Below are positions 52,459 through 61,749 of a DNA stretch of 64,000 nucleotides, in pieces. Numbering within the stretch: position 1 is the stretch's first letter; every line of letters begins with the position of its first letter. The stretch comes from Bacteroidales bacterium. GTDB lineage: Bacteria; Bacteroidota; Bacteroidia; Bacteroidales; Lentimicrobiaceae. Location: NCBI GenBank assembly GCA_016705005.1, contig JADIZB010000005.1, forward strand, positions 1-64,000, given 5' to 3'. Under the pieces are notes generated by a model. The model saw only the letters and a list, made by a program, of their open reading frames with translations. It had not been told where the DNA came from and searched no databases. A program made the position numbers and the translations under genes.

Positions 52459-53134
52459 ATGAAAAAAATTCTTACAATATTATTGATCTCTGGATTATCG
52501 TTGAACCTGATGAGTCAGGAGGTTAAACTGAATACAAACCTCGTGGTGGAAGCAGATGGCACTGTAAGAATGGATAATAATGCCACCTGTACGGATCTGA
52601 TTTGAGAATTCCATTCAATTTAAGGGACAAGCAATTGTACTCTGAAGCAACGGTACCGGAAGCATTTGTTGGCGTTACTTATCTTGATGGATTTAATCCT
52701 GATGGTCAACGAACAGGTGTTTTTTTCTGTTCAGATGCCTCATAACTGGAAGGAAGGAACTACCATTTATCCGCATGTTCACTGGTCTCCAATGACAACA
52801 GGTACTGCAGGAAACAATGGGGTATATTGGGAACTTGAGTATGTATGGGCAAACATTGGCGAAACATTTTCCTCAACCACTACAGCTATTTCCGGAACAA
52901 CTATAGTGCCTGAACTTTCAGGAGATCTTGTAGCAACAAGCATTTCATAACCCCTCTTTCTCCAATTAGAATCATTGGACAGACCAGGAAAACCATTTCA
53001 AGTATGATTATCTGCCGAATAGCGAGAAGAGGAAATAATGCCGCAGATACTTACAGGGGGAAGGAACAGGCAATGGAGCCTTATTTTCATTGCATCAGCT
53101 TGAAATACATATGGTAGCCATACAGAATATATAA
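52459..53134 (+). pseudogene. Decayed secreted-protein gene with four frameshifts
   Basis: ATG 52459 opens a normal signal peptide (MKKILTILLISGLSLNLMSQ) followed by VKLNTNLVVEADGTVRMDNN. The frame then breaks near 52595, in the T7 run at 52720-52726, near the C4 at 52951-52954, and at the G5 run 53056-53060. Joining the pieces restores a coherent chain: DLRIPFNLRDKQLY, FSVQMPHNWKEGTTIYPHVHW, YWELEYVWANIGETF, KTISSMIICRIARR and ALFSLHQLEIHMVAIQNI. The HVHWSP-type core resembles a Bacteroidota secreted hypothetical family. All neighbouring genes read cleanly, so I favour genuine decay over general low sequence quality. Confidence 0.75.
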
Positions 53135-53203
53135 AATAACCGTTGACACAAAACCTTACCTTCATTAACAAGAACATAATACAATAAAATTTTTCACTGA
53201 TAA

Positions 53204-54829
53204 GATCAATTTTCATTTTACTCTGGGAGTCATTTTGGCGCTCAGGGAATAGAAATTCCTTCCGGTGCATCGATGGCAGCTACCGGAGCAGCAACAATTG
53301 AGGTGATCGATGGAAATCTCGTCAACAACGGAACATACACCAAAGGAAGTGAAACCTTTACCATGTCGGGCACAAGCGGTGCATTGATCTCAGGTTCATC
53401 ACTATCCGATTTCAACAATCTTACCGTTTCAAATACAGGAGGCGTAAGCATTGATGTAAATACCCCGGTGACGGTGAGCGGAACGCTTTCAAACACAGTT
53501 GGTGCAGGTGGGCTGATCCTTAAAAGCACTTCGCTGGGCTACGGATCATTGATTCACGGAAGTGCGTCAGTTCAGGGCAGGGTTGAAAGAAGCATCATCG
53601 GTGCTACCTGGTCGGAATGGAACGACGGCTGGCATCTGCTTTCATCTCCCGTTGCTGCACAGGCAGTCAGTGGAGACTGGACTCCTTCAGGTGCAGGAAA
53701 TGACTATGATTTCTATGCCTGGAGTGAATCAGCCCTGAGCGATAACTGGTTGAATCAGAAAGTTGCCGGCAATAACATCAATACATTTGTGACCGGCCAG
53801 GGTTATCTGGTTGCTTACGAGCAGACCGATGTGAAGGAATTCAACGGAGATCTGAATTATGCGTCGGTTACCCTGAATGGTTTGACGCACACCAGCGGAA
53901 ATACCTACGAAGGCTGGCATCTGGCCGGCAATCCCTTTACCTCGGCACTTGACTGGAGCACCGGAAGCTGGACAAAGACCAACCTGGGGGCTGCTGCCAA
54001 AATCTGGGTAGAAGCCGACAAATCCTATAAGGATGTAACCACGGATTATAACAACATTATTCCGGCAATGAACGGAATCATGGTTTATGTGGATGAAGCA
54101 ACAACCGGTACATTGACCATTCCGGCCAATGCCAGGGTTCATAATCTGACCAATTGGCTTAAATCGGCACCTTCAGGATTAATTGTCCTTACAGCCAGGG
54201 AAACAGAAGGTAACAGTGCACAGGAGACCATCATCCGTGCTGACAATAACGCCACCAATGGTTTTGATCTGGATCTGGATTCGAAATTCATGGCAGGATT
54301 TGCCCCGATGTTGTATTCAATTGCAGATGGGAATTACCTGTCATTCAATACTTTGCCTGATCTGGGCCCAGCCCGTAATATTGACCTTGGATTTGTCAAA
54401 AATAATGCAACGGCCTATACCATTGAACTTTCAAAAGAGAATCTGGTGCCGGGTATTCAGTTATTTCTGACCGACAAACTTACAGGAATTGTTACAGATC
54501 TTATAGCAAATCCTGTTTACCACTTTAATGCGGCCGACGGTGACAATGTCAACAGGTTCAATCTGCAATTCGCGCCTGTTGGTATCGTTGAAAATGCTGA
54601 AAATTCCGGACCTGAAATCGCAGCCTGTGGAAAAATCGTGTCAGTATCTGTAAATCAACCGGCTGACCTGGATATATACATCTGCAACCTTACCGGCCAA
54701 ATGGTCAGGAAATCCGTATTTAAAGGTAAAACTTCAGCTAAGATTGATTTGTCCGGTATCCCGGCAGGGGTATATATCGTCAGTGTTTCTGATGGCAAGG
54801 CATTATACAGCAGTAAAATTGTACTCTGA
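53204..54829 (+). pseudogene. Headless T9SS cargo, N-terminus missing
   Basis: The frame is open from 53204 just after an in-frame TAA (53201-53203). The first ATG is at 53273, but there is no signal peptide: the chain starts inside a repeat region (GAATIEVIDGNLVNNGTYTKG, TFTMSGTSGALISGSSLSDFNNLTVSN). A T9SS sorting domain still closes the C-terminus (AENSGPEIAACGKIVSVSV, LSGIPAGVYIVSVSD, SSKIVL). A type IX cargo without an N-terminal signal cannot be exported, so this is a truncated remnant of a larger gene, next to the decayed gene upstream. If read from 53273 it is 518 aa. An assembly gap is the alternative. Confidence 0.7.
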
Positions 54830-54873
54830 GAATTACCTGCTGCTTTTCATCCGCAGGGTTTAAAATATGTATT

Positions 54874-55116
54874 ATGGAAAGAACGAAAAAAGTATTCATT
54901 CTGGCAGTTTTTATCGGATTCATGCTGTTACAGGCAGTTTCAGTCAATGCTCAGGGAGGTCCGCCTCCGCCGCCACCGGCTGAAGGTCACGGTCAAACCA
55001 CAAACCTTCCGCCTCAGGGTGGAAATGCACCTGTCGGAGGGGGATTGTTAATCCTTCTTGGCCTGAGCGCATTTTATGGTACCCGCAGGATTTATTGTGA
55101 TAAAAAGCAGACATAG
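54874..55116 (+). CDS. Small membrane-anchored protein with PID-CTERM-like tail
   Basis: 80 aa. Signal peptide to about VNAQ (27), a Pro/Gly-rich middle with GGPPPPPP, and a C-terminal GGNAPVGGGLLILLGLSAFYGTRRIY followed by a basic end. The tail (small motif, one hydrophobic helix, basic cap) is like the PID-CTERM-type sorting tails of Bacteroidota, although the motif is APVGG rather than PIDGG. It follows a T9SS-type gene by 44 bp. No matching sorting enzyme lies in the window. Confidence 0.6.
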   Translation: MERTKKVFILAVFIGFMLLQAVSVNAQGGPPPPPPAEGHGQTTNLPPQGGNAPVGGGLLILLGLSAFYGTRRIYCDKKQT

Positions 55117-55477
55117 AAAACTATCAGCCAAATCTGAAGTTGGGTTGCCTTAAAGAAAGGGCTCAGGCTAATGATTTGCGTGATTCATTCTCCAAGAGCA
55201 GGTTGCTGATGTCAGCCTGCTCTTTGTGCTGTCTGGCCGGGACTGCTGCCATTTGTTTTACAATTACTATCTGAAAATTACGCCTTTTAAAAGTGAATAT
55301 TATCATTTAACTAAGAACCTGGGCGGACCGGTAATCTGGTATTTAGCGGACCGCTGCAATCCTGTTGGATACCCGGAAATGCAAAATAAAGTACAGATAC
55401 AAGCTTGAATATGGTGGTAAGGATGTTGATTGTTAATGGTTTATAATGATACCAGGTTAAAGGAATCCGGGATACAA
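55117..55477. other. Convergent intergenic region
   Basis: 361 bp between the small PID-CTERM-like gene and the convergent T9SS gene. It has one hairpin at 55195-55226; a 60-codon ORF at 55226-55408 lacks a start signal and coding character, so I leave it out. Confidence 0.5.
55195..55226 (+). terminator. Probable terminator hairpin
   Basis: AGAGCAGG (55195-55202) pairs with CCTGCTCT (55216-55223); the T tract after it is short (TTTG). It is about 80 nt past the small PID-CTERM-like gene. Confidence 0.55.
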
Positions 55478-57055
55478 TCAATGCCTGATCATAAGTTTTC
55501 CGGTATAATTATTATTGCCTGAAATCAGCCTGACAAGATAAATCCCATCAGGCAAATATCCCGGATTGATGCCGTTGCGGAAACTGGTGATGTCGGTGCA
55601 TGAGTATATCAACCGGCCTTCCTCACTGATGATTTCAAGACGCCCAAAGTTATTTGGATTAATAACCGGGATTTCGATGGAGAAAACGTCTGTTGCAGGA
55701 TTCGGGAAGATCCGCATCGAATTGTTTTCCGGTTCCTGGTTATTAACCCCGCCTACATATGCAACACAGGTGTCTTCGGCCAAAACAGGAAAGCTGTTGA
55801 TTGTTATTATTGAACTCATCACAGCACCCAGATCGGAAGCCTCTATGTTTAAAGAATTGAAAGTTGCTGTATAATTCTGCATTTCCTGTATAAGCGAATG
55901 GACGCAACTGCCACCGTTTCCTTCGCTGTCGGTTTTATAAACTCCGATCTGGGGGAAATAGTTGGGAACAGTTTTAACCCCAAAGACAGGGCCATTCCCG
56001 AATGCCGTATAGCCGCCATCAGCGGATGGAACCACATCGACAATTTCCATAAAAACAGACTGAACCCATTCCGGGAAACCTGATGTATCAGTTTTCATAA
56101 TTTCACCCATATAACCTACACTGGCAATGATAAAACTTCCATCCGGCAACCTGGTGATTTTTCCACTTGTCTCGGTCCACATCGACCAACCTGACCAGGA
56201 ATATGTTCTGGACCAGAGAGGAGTACCGGTGAATTCTGTCTTAATAAGACTTGTTCTGTCTGCTACCTTTGCCAGAACAACAAATCCTTCAGGAGTAACT
56301 GAAACATCAAATGCTTCGGAATATGTAAATCCTTCAGGATTTTCCAGCATCTCAGACCACAAAGGAATACCGGCTTCATCGGTACGGGAGATGAATAAAT
56401 GAAATTCATTGGATCCCTTGTTTTTGACGTATCCGGTCAAAATCAGACTTAAATCAGGTAATTCTCCAATTGCGTTAAAAAAAATAAGGTAATCATCAGA
56501 TAGGTAGGTCTTTGACCAAACCAGTTCTCCGTTTATATCAAGTTTCAGTATCTGTGATGTATTGTTTGAAAGTGTATAAAAATTTTGGTTTGAAGTGGCA
56601 ATGAAATAACCCCCTGCTGATGATCTCCTGATACTGATCGATGAGAATGCAGCCAATCCATCCAGATTTCTTGTCCATAAGGTATCCCCGGCTTTACTCC
56701 ATTTAACTATATTCAGCAAGGGCTCCGACGAAGTATATACTAAACCCACAGTTACGATTGTTGAATCCGGGTTGCTGATTACATCGGTTATTTCGCTATA
56801 ATGATCCGGTCTGCTTAGTTGCCTTGTCCATTCTACATTTCCGGCTGAATCAATCTTCATAATATGTCCGCTGTTATCATATTTTTTTCCAACCATCACA
56901 TATCCATGGTCGGGTGCAATGTCGGAACCGAGGATATGTAACCCCTGAACTTCATCATAGTATACTTTATTGAAAACAGCCTGTTGGGCTGCAGAAGTTG
57001 AAATCAAGCCAGCGAGACTCAAGGAAAGCATGAGAAAAAAAGGTATTTTTTTCAT
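55478..57055 (-). CDS. T9SS cargo with WD40/propeller-like repeats
   Basis: 525 aa. The signal peptide ends near TSAAQ. Residues about 25-400 consist of repeats of 45-50 residues with the pattern GYVMVGKKYDNSGHIMKIDSAGNVEWTR or GGYFIATSNQ-LKLDINGELVWSKTY, typical of the beta-propeller-like repeats in Bacteroidota secreted proteins. The C-terminus is a T9SS domain (MRIFPNPATDVFSIEIP, LPDGIYLVRLISGNNNY, GKLMIRH). It is complete, with a TACATTTG -7 element at 57131-57138. Probably secreted; no enzyme domain. Confidence 0.85.
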   Translation of the reverse strand: MKKIPFFLMLSLSLAGLISTSAAQQAVFNKVYYDEVQGLHILGSDIAPDHGYVMVGKKYDNSGHIMKIDSAGNVEWTRQLSRPDHYSEITDVISNPDSTIVTVGLVYTSSEPLLNIVKWSKAGDTLWTRNLDGLAAFSSISIRRSSAGGYFIATSNQNFYTLSNNTSQILKLDINGELVWSKTYLSDDYLIFFNAIGELPDLSLILTGYVKNKGSNEFHLFISRTDEAGIPLWSEMLENPEGFTYSEAFDVSVTPEGFVVLAKVADRTSLIKTEFTGTPLWSRTYSWSGWSMWTETSGKITRLPDGSFIIASVGYMGEIMKTDTSGFPEWVQSVFMEIVDVVPSADGGYTAFGNGPVFGVKTVPNYFPQIGVYKTDSEGNGGSCVHSLIQEMQNYTATFNSLNIEASDLGAVMSSIITINSFPVLAEDTCVAYVGGVNNQEPENNSMRIFPNPATDVFSIEIPVINPNNFGRLEIISEEGRLIYSCTDITSFRNGINPGYLPDGIYLVRLISGNNNYTGKLMIRH

Positions 57056-57130
57056 ATAGAAATGCTATAAATGGTTAATAGTCTATCTTAATAAGAGATT
57101 CAAAATCAATACCAATCAGTATGTATCATT

Positions 57131-57138
57131 CAAATGTA
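57131..57138 (-). promoter_or_regulatory. -7 element of the T9SS propeller-like gene
   Basis: TACATTTG on the minus strand fits TAnnTTTG; leader about 70 nt to the ATG at 57055. Confidence 0.45.
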
Positions 57139-57194
57139 CGCAGGAAAATAATCTTAATGATTTTTTCTTTGTTTTAATTTTAACAGAGTCAGCA

Positions 57195-57330
57195 GGAGGC
57201 TGTCTCAAAAGTCAGGAATTGTCTATATTTCGATCCCGATAGCTATCGGGACTCAATATGACAATAGATTGATTATCAGATGTCAGGCTGAGCGGAGTCG
57301 AAGCCTATACAAACTTATGAGACAGCCTCC
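57195..57330. mobile_element. MITE-like inverted-repeat element (136 bp)
   Basis: A perfect 13-bp terminal inverted repeat, GGAGGCTGTCTCA (57195-57207) and TGAGACAGCCTCC (57318-57330), bounds a 136-bp non-coding segment. Inside are the 16-bp palindrome CCCGATAGCTATCGGG (57235-57250) and the string GTCAGGCTGAGCGGAGTCG (57282-57300), which resembles the fragment at 5551-5573. No transposase. No flanking target-site duplication is clear. Confidence 0.65.
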
Positions 57331-57441
57331 CGCTCCAGTCAATAATTATATTTAGTATTAATACAATCTGTCTGATCAAAAAATATTGGAAAAGAATAAG
57401 AAAAGTCGATTCAAGACATGTTCTGTGTTTTTAAACTTATA

Positions 57442-58284
57442 TCAATGGATCATTTCATATAGCATACTGATTTCTTCTGCCCAGATGTCTTCATTAGGGG
57501 TTTCGAGGATGATGGGCAGGTTGTCGAACCTGGGGTCGTTCATAATGCGTTTGAAGACATCGGCTCCTAGGAATCCCTTGCCGATGCTGTCGTGGCGGTC
57601 GACATGGCTGCCCAGCGGTTTCATGCTGTCGTTGAGATGAATACCCCGCAGGTATGCAAAGCCGATGATGCTGTCGAATTGCCTGAAGGTTTCATCGTAT
57701 CCTTCCGGGGTAATCAGATCGTAACCAGCCGTGAAGGTATGGCAGGTATCGAGGCAGACTCCGACCCGGCTCTTATCCTCAACAAGATCGATGATAAACC
57801 TGATCTGCTCAAAGGCATATCCGAGGTTGGTTCCCTGGCCTGCTGTATTTTCAATGACTGCCGTAACACCTTTGGTTTTGCCGAGTATGATGTTGATGGA
57901 TTCTGCTATGATTTTCAGACTTTCGTCAGGAGTGACCAGTTTCAGATGGCTGCCGGGGTGGAAATTGAGCCGGTCGAGGCCGAGTTGCTCACAGCGCTGC
58001 ATCTCATCCAGAAAAGCAGCCCTTGACTTTGCCAGTTCTTCCTTTCCGGGATGTCCCAGGTTGATCAGATAGCTGTCGTGCGGCAGTATCTGCCAGGGCT
58101 CAAAGCCATGGGTGATACAATTCTCTTTAAACTTTGTGATACTTGCTTCAGTCAGCGGTGCACTGACCCACTGGCGCTGGTTTTTGGTAAAAAGGGCGAA
58201 GGCTTTTGCGCCGATTGCAGCCGCATTTACAGGGGCGTTTTCTACGCCTCCTGAGGCACTGACGTGGGCTCCGATGTATTTCAT
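57442..58284 (-). CDS. nfo: Deoxyribonuclease IV (endonuclease IV)
   Basis: 280 aa, the family's length. The TIM-barrel metal-binding motifs are present: GAHVSASGGVENAPVNA (near the N-terminus), LNFHPGSHLK, VIENTAGQGTNLGYAFEQI, VCLDTCHTFTAGYD and GIHLNDSMKPLGSHVDRHDSIGKG. It cleaves abasic sites in the base-excision pathway with a trinuclear Zn site. It is monocistronic on the minus strand, and complements nth. Confidence 0.96.
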   Translation of the reverse strand: MKYIGAHVSASGGVENAPVNAAAIGAKAFALFTKNQRQWVSAPLTEASITKFKENCITHGFEPWQILPHDSYLINLGHPGKEELAKSRAAFLDEMQRCEQLGLDRLNFHPGSHLKLVTPDESLKIIAESINIILGKTKGVTAVIENTAGQGTNLGYAFEQIRFIIDLVEDKSRVGVCLDTCHTFTAGYDLITPEGYDETFRQFDSIIGFAYLRGIHLNDSMKPLGSHVDRHDSIGKGFLGADVFKRIMNDPRFDNLPIILETPNEDIWAEEISMLYEMIH

Positions 58285-58578
58285 GAGGAACAGGTTAAAG
58301 TCTGAACTTTATGGTTTAAAACCCTAAATTAGGATAAAGGACAATATTATTTATCCGGTCTTCTGTCAGGAATCCGGCATCAATGTTGTAAAAGATGTTT
58401 CAATGGATCTGATCATATTAAACCATGAAACCATCCGTTGTGTTTAAATACCCTTGAAAATTCTGTATTCATTCAATGAAGAAGGATGGATTATTCCACT
58501 GAGAAAATAGAGAATGATACCCCGGATAGACAATATCGAAGCATAACCATCATCAGAGGCTGAATGGCGATCCAAGTT

Positions 58579-61461
58579 TTATTTGCTGAACAAGCTGCTT
58601 TCCTTTACAAAGACCACTTTCCCGAATTTACTCAACTTGTCCATGTCAATCCTGCTTTTGTCACCTACAATGCAGATGACAACCGGTTTCGATTCGAGAT
58701 TCTTTTGATAGAATTCATTGATCTTTTCAAATTCCAGGTTTTCGTAAGCATCCCTCAGGTATTTTGCCGGATCCATGGTAAATCCCAGGTTCTGCCATCT
58801 CATCATATGTTCACTCAGGTTTCTGAATCCGGGCCTGTCGCTTACAGAGGACTGCATCAGATATTCACGGATCATTTTTATACGTTCCGTTTTCAATGGC
58901 ATATGATGCATCAGGGTATCGAAAACCACGATGGCTTCGAGGGTTTTATCGGCCTGTGTCCCGACATATCCGGAAAAACAGGTTTCTTTTCCTTTTAAAA
59001 CCGGTGGAACAAATCTGGCGCCAGCAGTATAGGCCAGCGAACGGTATTCCCTGATTTCCTGTAAAACCAATCCTGAAAAATCGCCACCGAAATACAAATT
59101 AAAAGCATTAATATCTGCCTGTAATTCAGGACTGTAAGGAAATCCATTGACAAGAAAATATACTTTGCTCTGGGTTGCTTTTTTCTTGTTGACAAAGAAA
59201 ACGGTGTTTTCGCTGTATTGCTTTAGATCGGGAACAACCGGGGTATCAACTTTGTCGCTGCCGGTAATTTTAATCGCAGATTTGCACAAATCAGCAACAA
59301 CATTGGGTTCAGCATTGCCGGCATAGTGAATTTCAACACCATATTTTGCCACAGATTTAAAAGCGTCGGTCAGCACTGTTGCCTGAAGCTTTTTTATTCC
59401 GGCAAGGCTCATCCTGTCAAGAAATTCCGATTTGTTGTCAAACCTGATGTAAGCATATAATGCCTCTGCTACATTGTCAGGTTCGCTGCGCTCGATTTTT
59501 CGGTTGGCTTTTTCTCCTTCGTACAGAATGTTTACTTTGGATTGGTCAAGCACTGGTTTTTCAATCAAACGGCTGATCAGGTTCAACGCCTCGCTGAAGC
59601 TCTTTTCCAGCCCGGTTATTTCAATGGTAGTATAGCTTTCATCTCCGCTGATGCTGTATGTGCAGCCATACGATGCCATGCTGGTTTTGAAATCATCCAG
59701 TTTCATTCCTTCAGGACTGGCATAACCCATCATTTCGGTGGCGTATTTAAGGTCAGGCAGGTTTTCATTGCCGATTTTAAACTTCAGTTTCAGCGTAAAT
59801 ATATTGTTCAAAGGGTTTTTTGCACAATAAATATTCATTTGATCTGAAACTGAAATGTGACTGATGTCTTTGTCAAGATTAAAAAATTTCGGTTTTTCGT
59901 TCGTTACAGGAATGCTCCGGAATTTTCGGGCATATTCAGATTCAGCTGTTTTATTGGCTGAAAGCGGTTTGTACCCTGGTTTCTCAATTTTCTGCTTTTT
60001 CGGGAAACCCATGTTTGAGTAAAAGGCAAGGTAATTGTCACCATAATACTTCTTCGCAATTTCAATAACATCGGCTTTAGTAACTCCAAGAAGCTGTTCC
60101 GGGTAGAGGAGGAGATCGGTTATCGTTTGGTTACGTCCGTAAGCAGCGGCGAACATCTGGGACTTCTGCTCATTTTGTTCCATCTGGAGCTGGTAATCCC
60201 TGTATAATTCCAGCTTAATATTTTCGACCATTACGGAGTCGAATTCACCCTTTTTCAGTTTGGCTAATTCATTCATAACCAATGCTTCTGCATTGCTCAG
60301 CTTTTGCCCCAGTATCTTGGGTACCATCAGTACCAGGCTTACCCCATGATCATTATAAGGCATTTCAAGAATCTGGGCTGCCATCAGTTTATTTTCAAGT
60401 ACGAGTTTATCGAACAAGCCGGTTTCGCTTTGATTTGAGAGAATCGCATTACAGATTTTCAACGGTATTTCATCCGGATCACCGGCAGGAACTGTTCTGA
60501 AACCCAGGATAGCCAGTTTTACAGGACTCAGTTTCATTTCAACAAACTCTCTTCCATTGAAAGGCTGCTCCTCCCAGGTTTTCCTTACAGGCAGTTCTTT
60601 CCGTTCCCATTTCCCGAATTTCTCAGCAATCAGGGGTTTTACGAGCTGTTTATCAAAATCGCCCACCAGGATCAGAGCCATATTGTTGGGGACATACCAG
60701 GTTTTGAAGAAATCATACATTTTAGAAAGGGAAGGGTTCTTCAGGTCTTCAACCGTTCCGATCAATGTTTGCTGCCCATAGGGATGATTTTTGAAAAAAT
60801 TCCTGTTGAAGTTCTCGATAAGCGGGAATACAAACTGGTCGGAATACATGTTTTTTTCTTCATACACAACTTCAAGTTCAGCCTGAAACGACCTGAAGAC
60901 GGGTTTTTCGAAACGATGGCTGTATAAATCGAGCCATTTTTCAATCTGGGAGGGTGGAAACGCATTGTAATAAACAGTCTGATCAGGTCCGGTACCGGCA
61001 TTCAGGCGGGTTCCTCCGATACTTTTAATCAGGTTGCTCAGCTCGTTGGGGATTGCATATTCATTTGCCTTCAGTGACTCCTGGTTGATTTTTTCCTGAA
61101 TTATACTTCTCGCATCCGGTTCGCTGGTCTTCGCCAATTCATCATAAAGCCTGAAAATACTGTCGATATGAGGCTTTTCAGCTTCCCAACTGGTAGTACC
61201 CAGTGTTTCGGTTCCTTTAAAAAGCATGTGCTCCTGATAGTGAGCCATTCCGGTTGCCCCTGCCGGGTCGTCTTTGCCACCTGCGCGTACAGCGATGCTA
61301 CCGAATACCTGGGGCAGGTTGTGATCTTCATTGAGAATGACTGTCAGCCCGTTATCCAACTGATATACCTCAACATCTATCGGTTTAACTTCATTATTCT
61401 GGCCGGAAACAGCAGTATACAGCAGCGTGACCGCGATAAAAAATATGGATTTTCTCATCAT
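58579..61461 (-). CDS. M16 family zinc peptidase (pitrilysin/insulinase type), two-repeat
   Basis: 960 aa from the ATG at 61461 (MMRKSIFF; the ATG at 61458 is equally good). The longer frame to 61554 has a non-signal N-terminus. The signal peptide ends at VSGQ. The inverted zinc motif HxxEH is HYQEH (GMAHYQEHMLFKG) with the distal Glu of the family in VYEEKNMYSDQ. The second M16 half (from about 500) lacks a zinc motif, the usual non-catalytic half. Processed proteins or peptides in the periplasm are the likely substrates. It stands alone in its orientation. Confidence 0.9.
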   Translation of the reverse strand: MMRKSIFFIAVTLLYTAVSGQNNEVKPIDVEVYQLDNGLTVILNEDHNLPQVFGSIAVRAGGKDDPAGATGMAHYQEHMLFKGTETLGTTSWEAEKPHIDSIFRLYDELAKTSEPDARSIIQEKINQESLKANEYAIPNELSNLIKSIGGTRLNAGTGPDQTVYYNAFPPSQIEKWLDLYSHRFEKPVFRSFQAELEVVYEEKNMYSDQFVFPLIENFNRNFFKNHPYGQQTLIGTVEDLKNPSLSKMYDFFKTWYVPNNMALILVGDFDKQLVKPLIAEKFGKWERKELPVRKTWEEQPFNGREFVEMKLSPVKLAILGFRTVPAGDPDEIPLKICNAILSNQSETGLFDKLVLENKLMAAQILEMPYNDHGVSLVLMVPKILGQKLSNAEALVMNELAKLKKGEFDSVMVENIKLELYRDYQLQMEQNEQKSQMFAAAYGRNQTITDLLLYPEQLLGVTKADVIEIAKKYYGDNYLAFYSNMGFPKKQKIEKPGYKPLSANKTAESEYARKFRSIPVTNEKPKFFNLDKDISHISVSDQMNIYCAKNPLNNIFTLKLKFKIGNENLPDLKYATEMMGYASPEGMKLDDFKTSMASYGCTYSISGDESYTTIEITGLEKSFSEALNLISRLIEKPVLDQSKVNILYEGEKANRKIERSEPDNVAEALYAYIRFDNKSEFLDRMSLAGIKKLQATVLTDAFKSVAKYGVEIHYAGNAEPNVVADLCKSAIKITGSDKVDTPVVPDLKQYSENTVFFVNKKKATQSKVYFLVNGFPYSPELQADINAFNLYFGGDFSGLVLQEIREYRSLAYTAGARFVPPVLKGKETCFSGYVGTQADKTLEAIVVFDTLMHHMPLKTERIKMIREYLMQSSVSDRPGFRNLSEHMMRWQNLGFTMDPAKYLRDAYENLEFEKINEFYQKNLESKPVVICIVGDKSRIDMDKLSKFGKVVFVKESSLFSK

Positions 61462-61636
61462 AACATATGGTATTTGGATAATTTGTGAGTAAATATACGG
61501 GGACTTCTTAAGTTTAAGAAATGATTTCTGCAGATACTTCATGCGCGAAAACATTTTATCAACTTGTTACGGTGTACTTTGCCGGAATTTCTGCCAAATT
61601 AAAGAAGTAAATCCTGATCTGTGGCAGAAATACACC

Positions 61637-61681
61637 AGCAACATCCTTTTTGTTTAAACTTAAGCAACATCCTTTTGTTTA
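61637..61681 (+). repeat. Direct repeat AGCAACATCCTTTTTGTTTA x2
   Basis: Copy 1 is 61637-61656 (20 nt), copy 2 is 61663-61681 (19 nt, one T shorter), a 26-nt period. It lies upstream of the Nramp start (61750). A TATTTTTG (61680-61687) overlaps copy 2, so the repeats straddle the likely promoter. Confidence 0.8.
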
Positions 61682-61687
61682 TTTTTG
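61680..61687 (+). promoter_or_regulatory. -7 element of the Nramp gene
   Basis: TATTTTTG fits TAnnTTTG. It makes the ATG at 61750 the start; the GTG at 61621 would lie upstream of it. Leader about 55 nt. Confidence 0.45.
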
Positions 61688-61749
61688 CCATTGCACATAT
61701 AAACACCAGCCTCTACCGGGAAGGTTTTTTGCAATCCGAAAAACAAACA

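Noticed and set aside
55226..55408. 60-codon plus-strand ORF after the small PID-CTERM-like gene
   Set aside because: It starts within a terminator hairpin region, has no ribosome site and no recognisable features.
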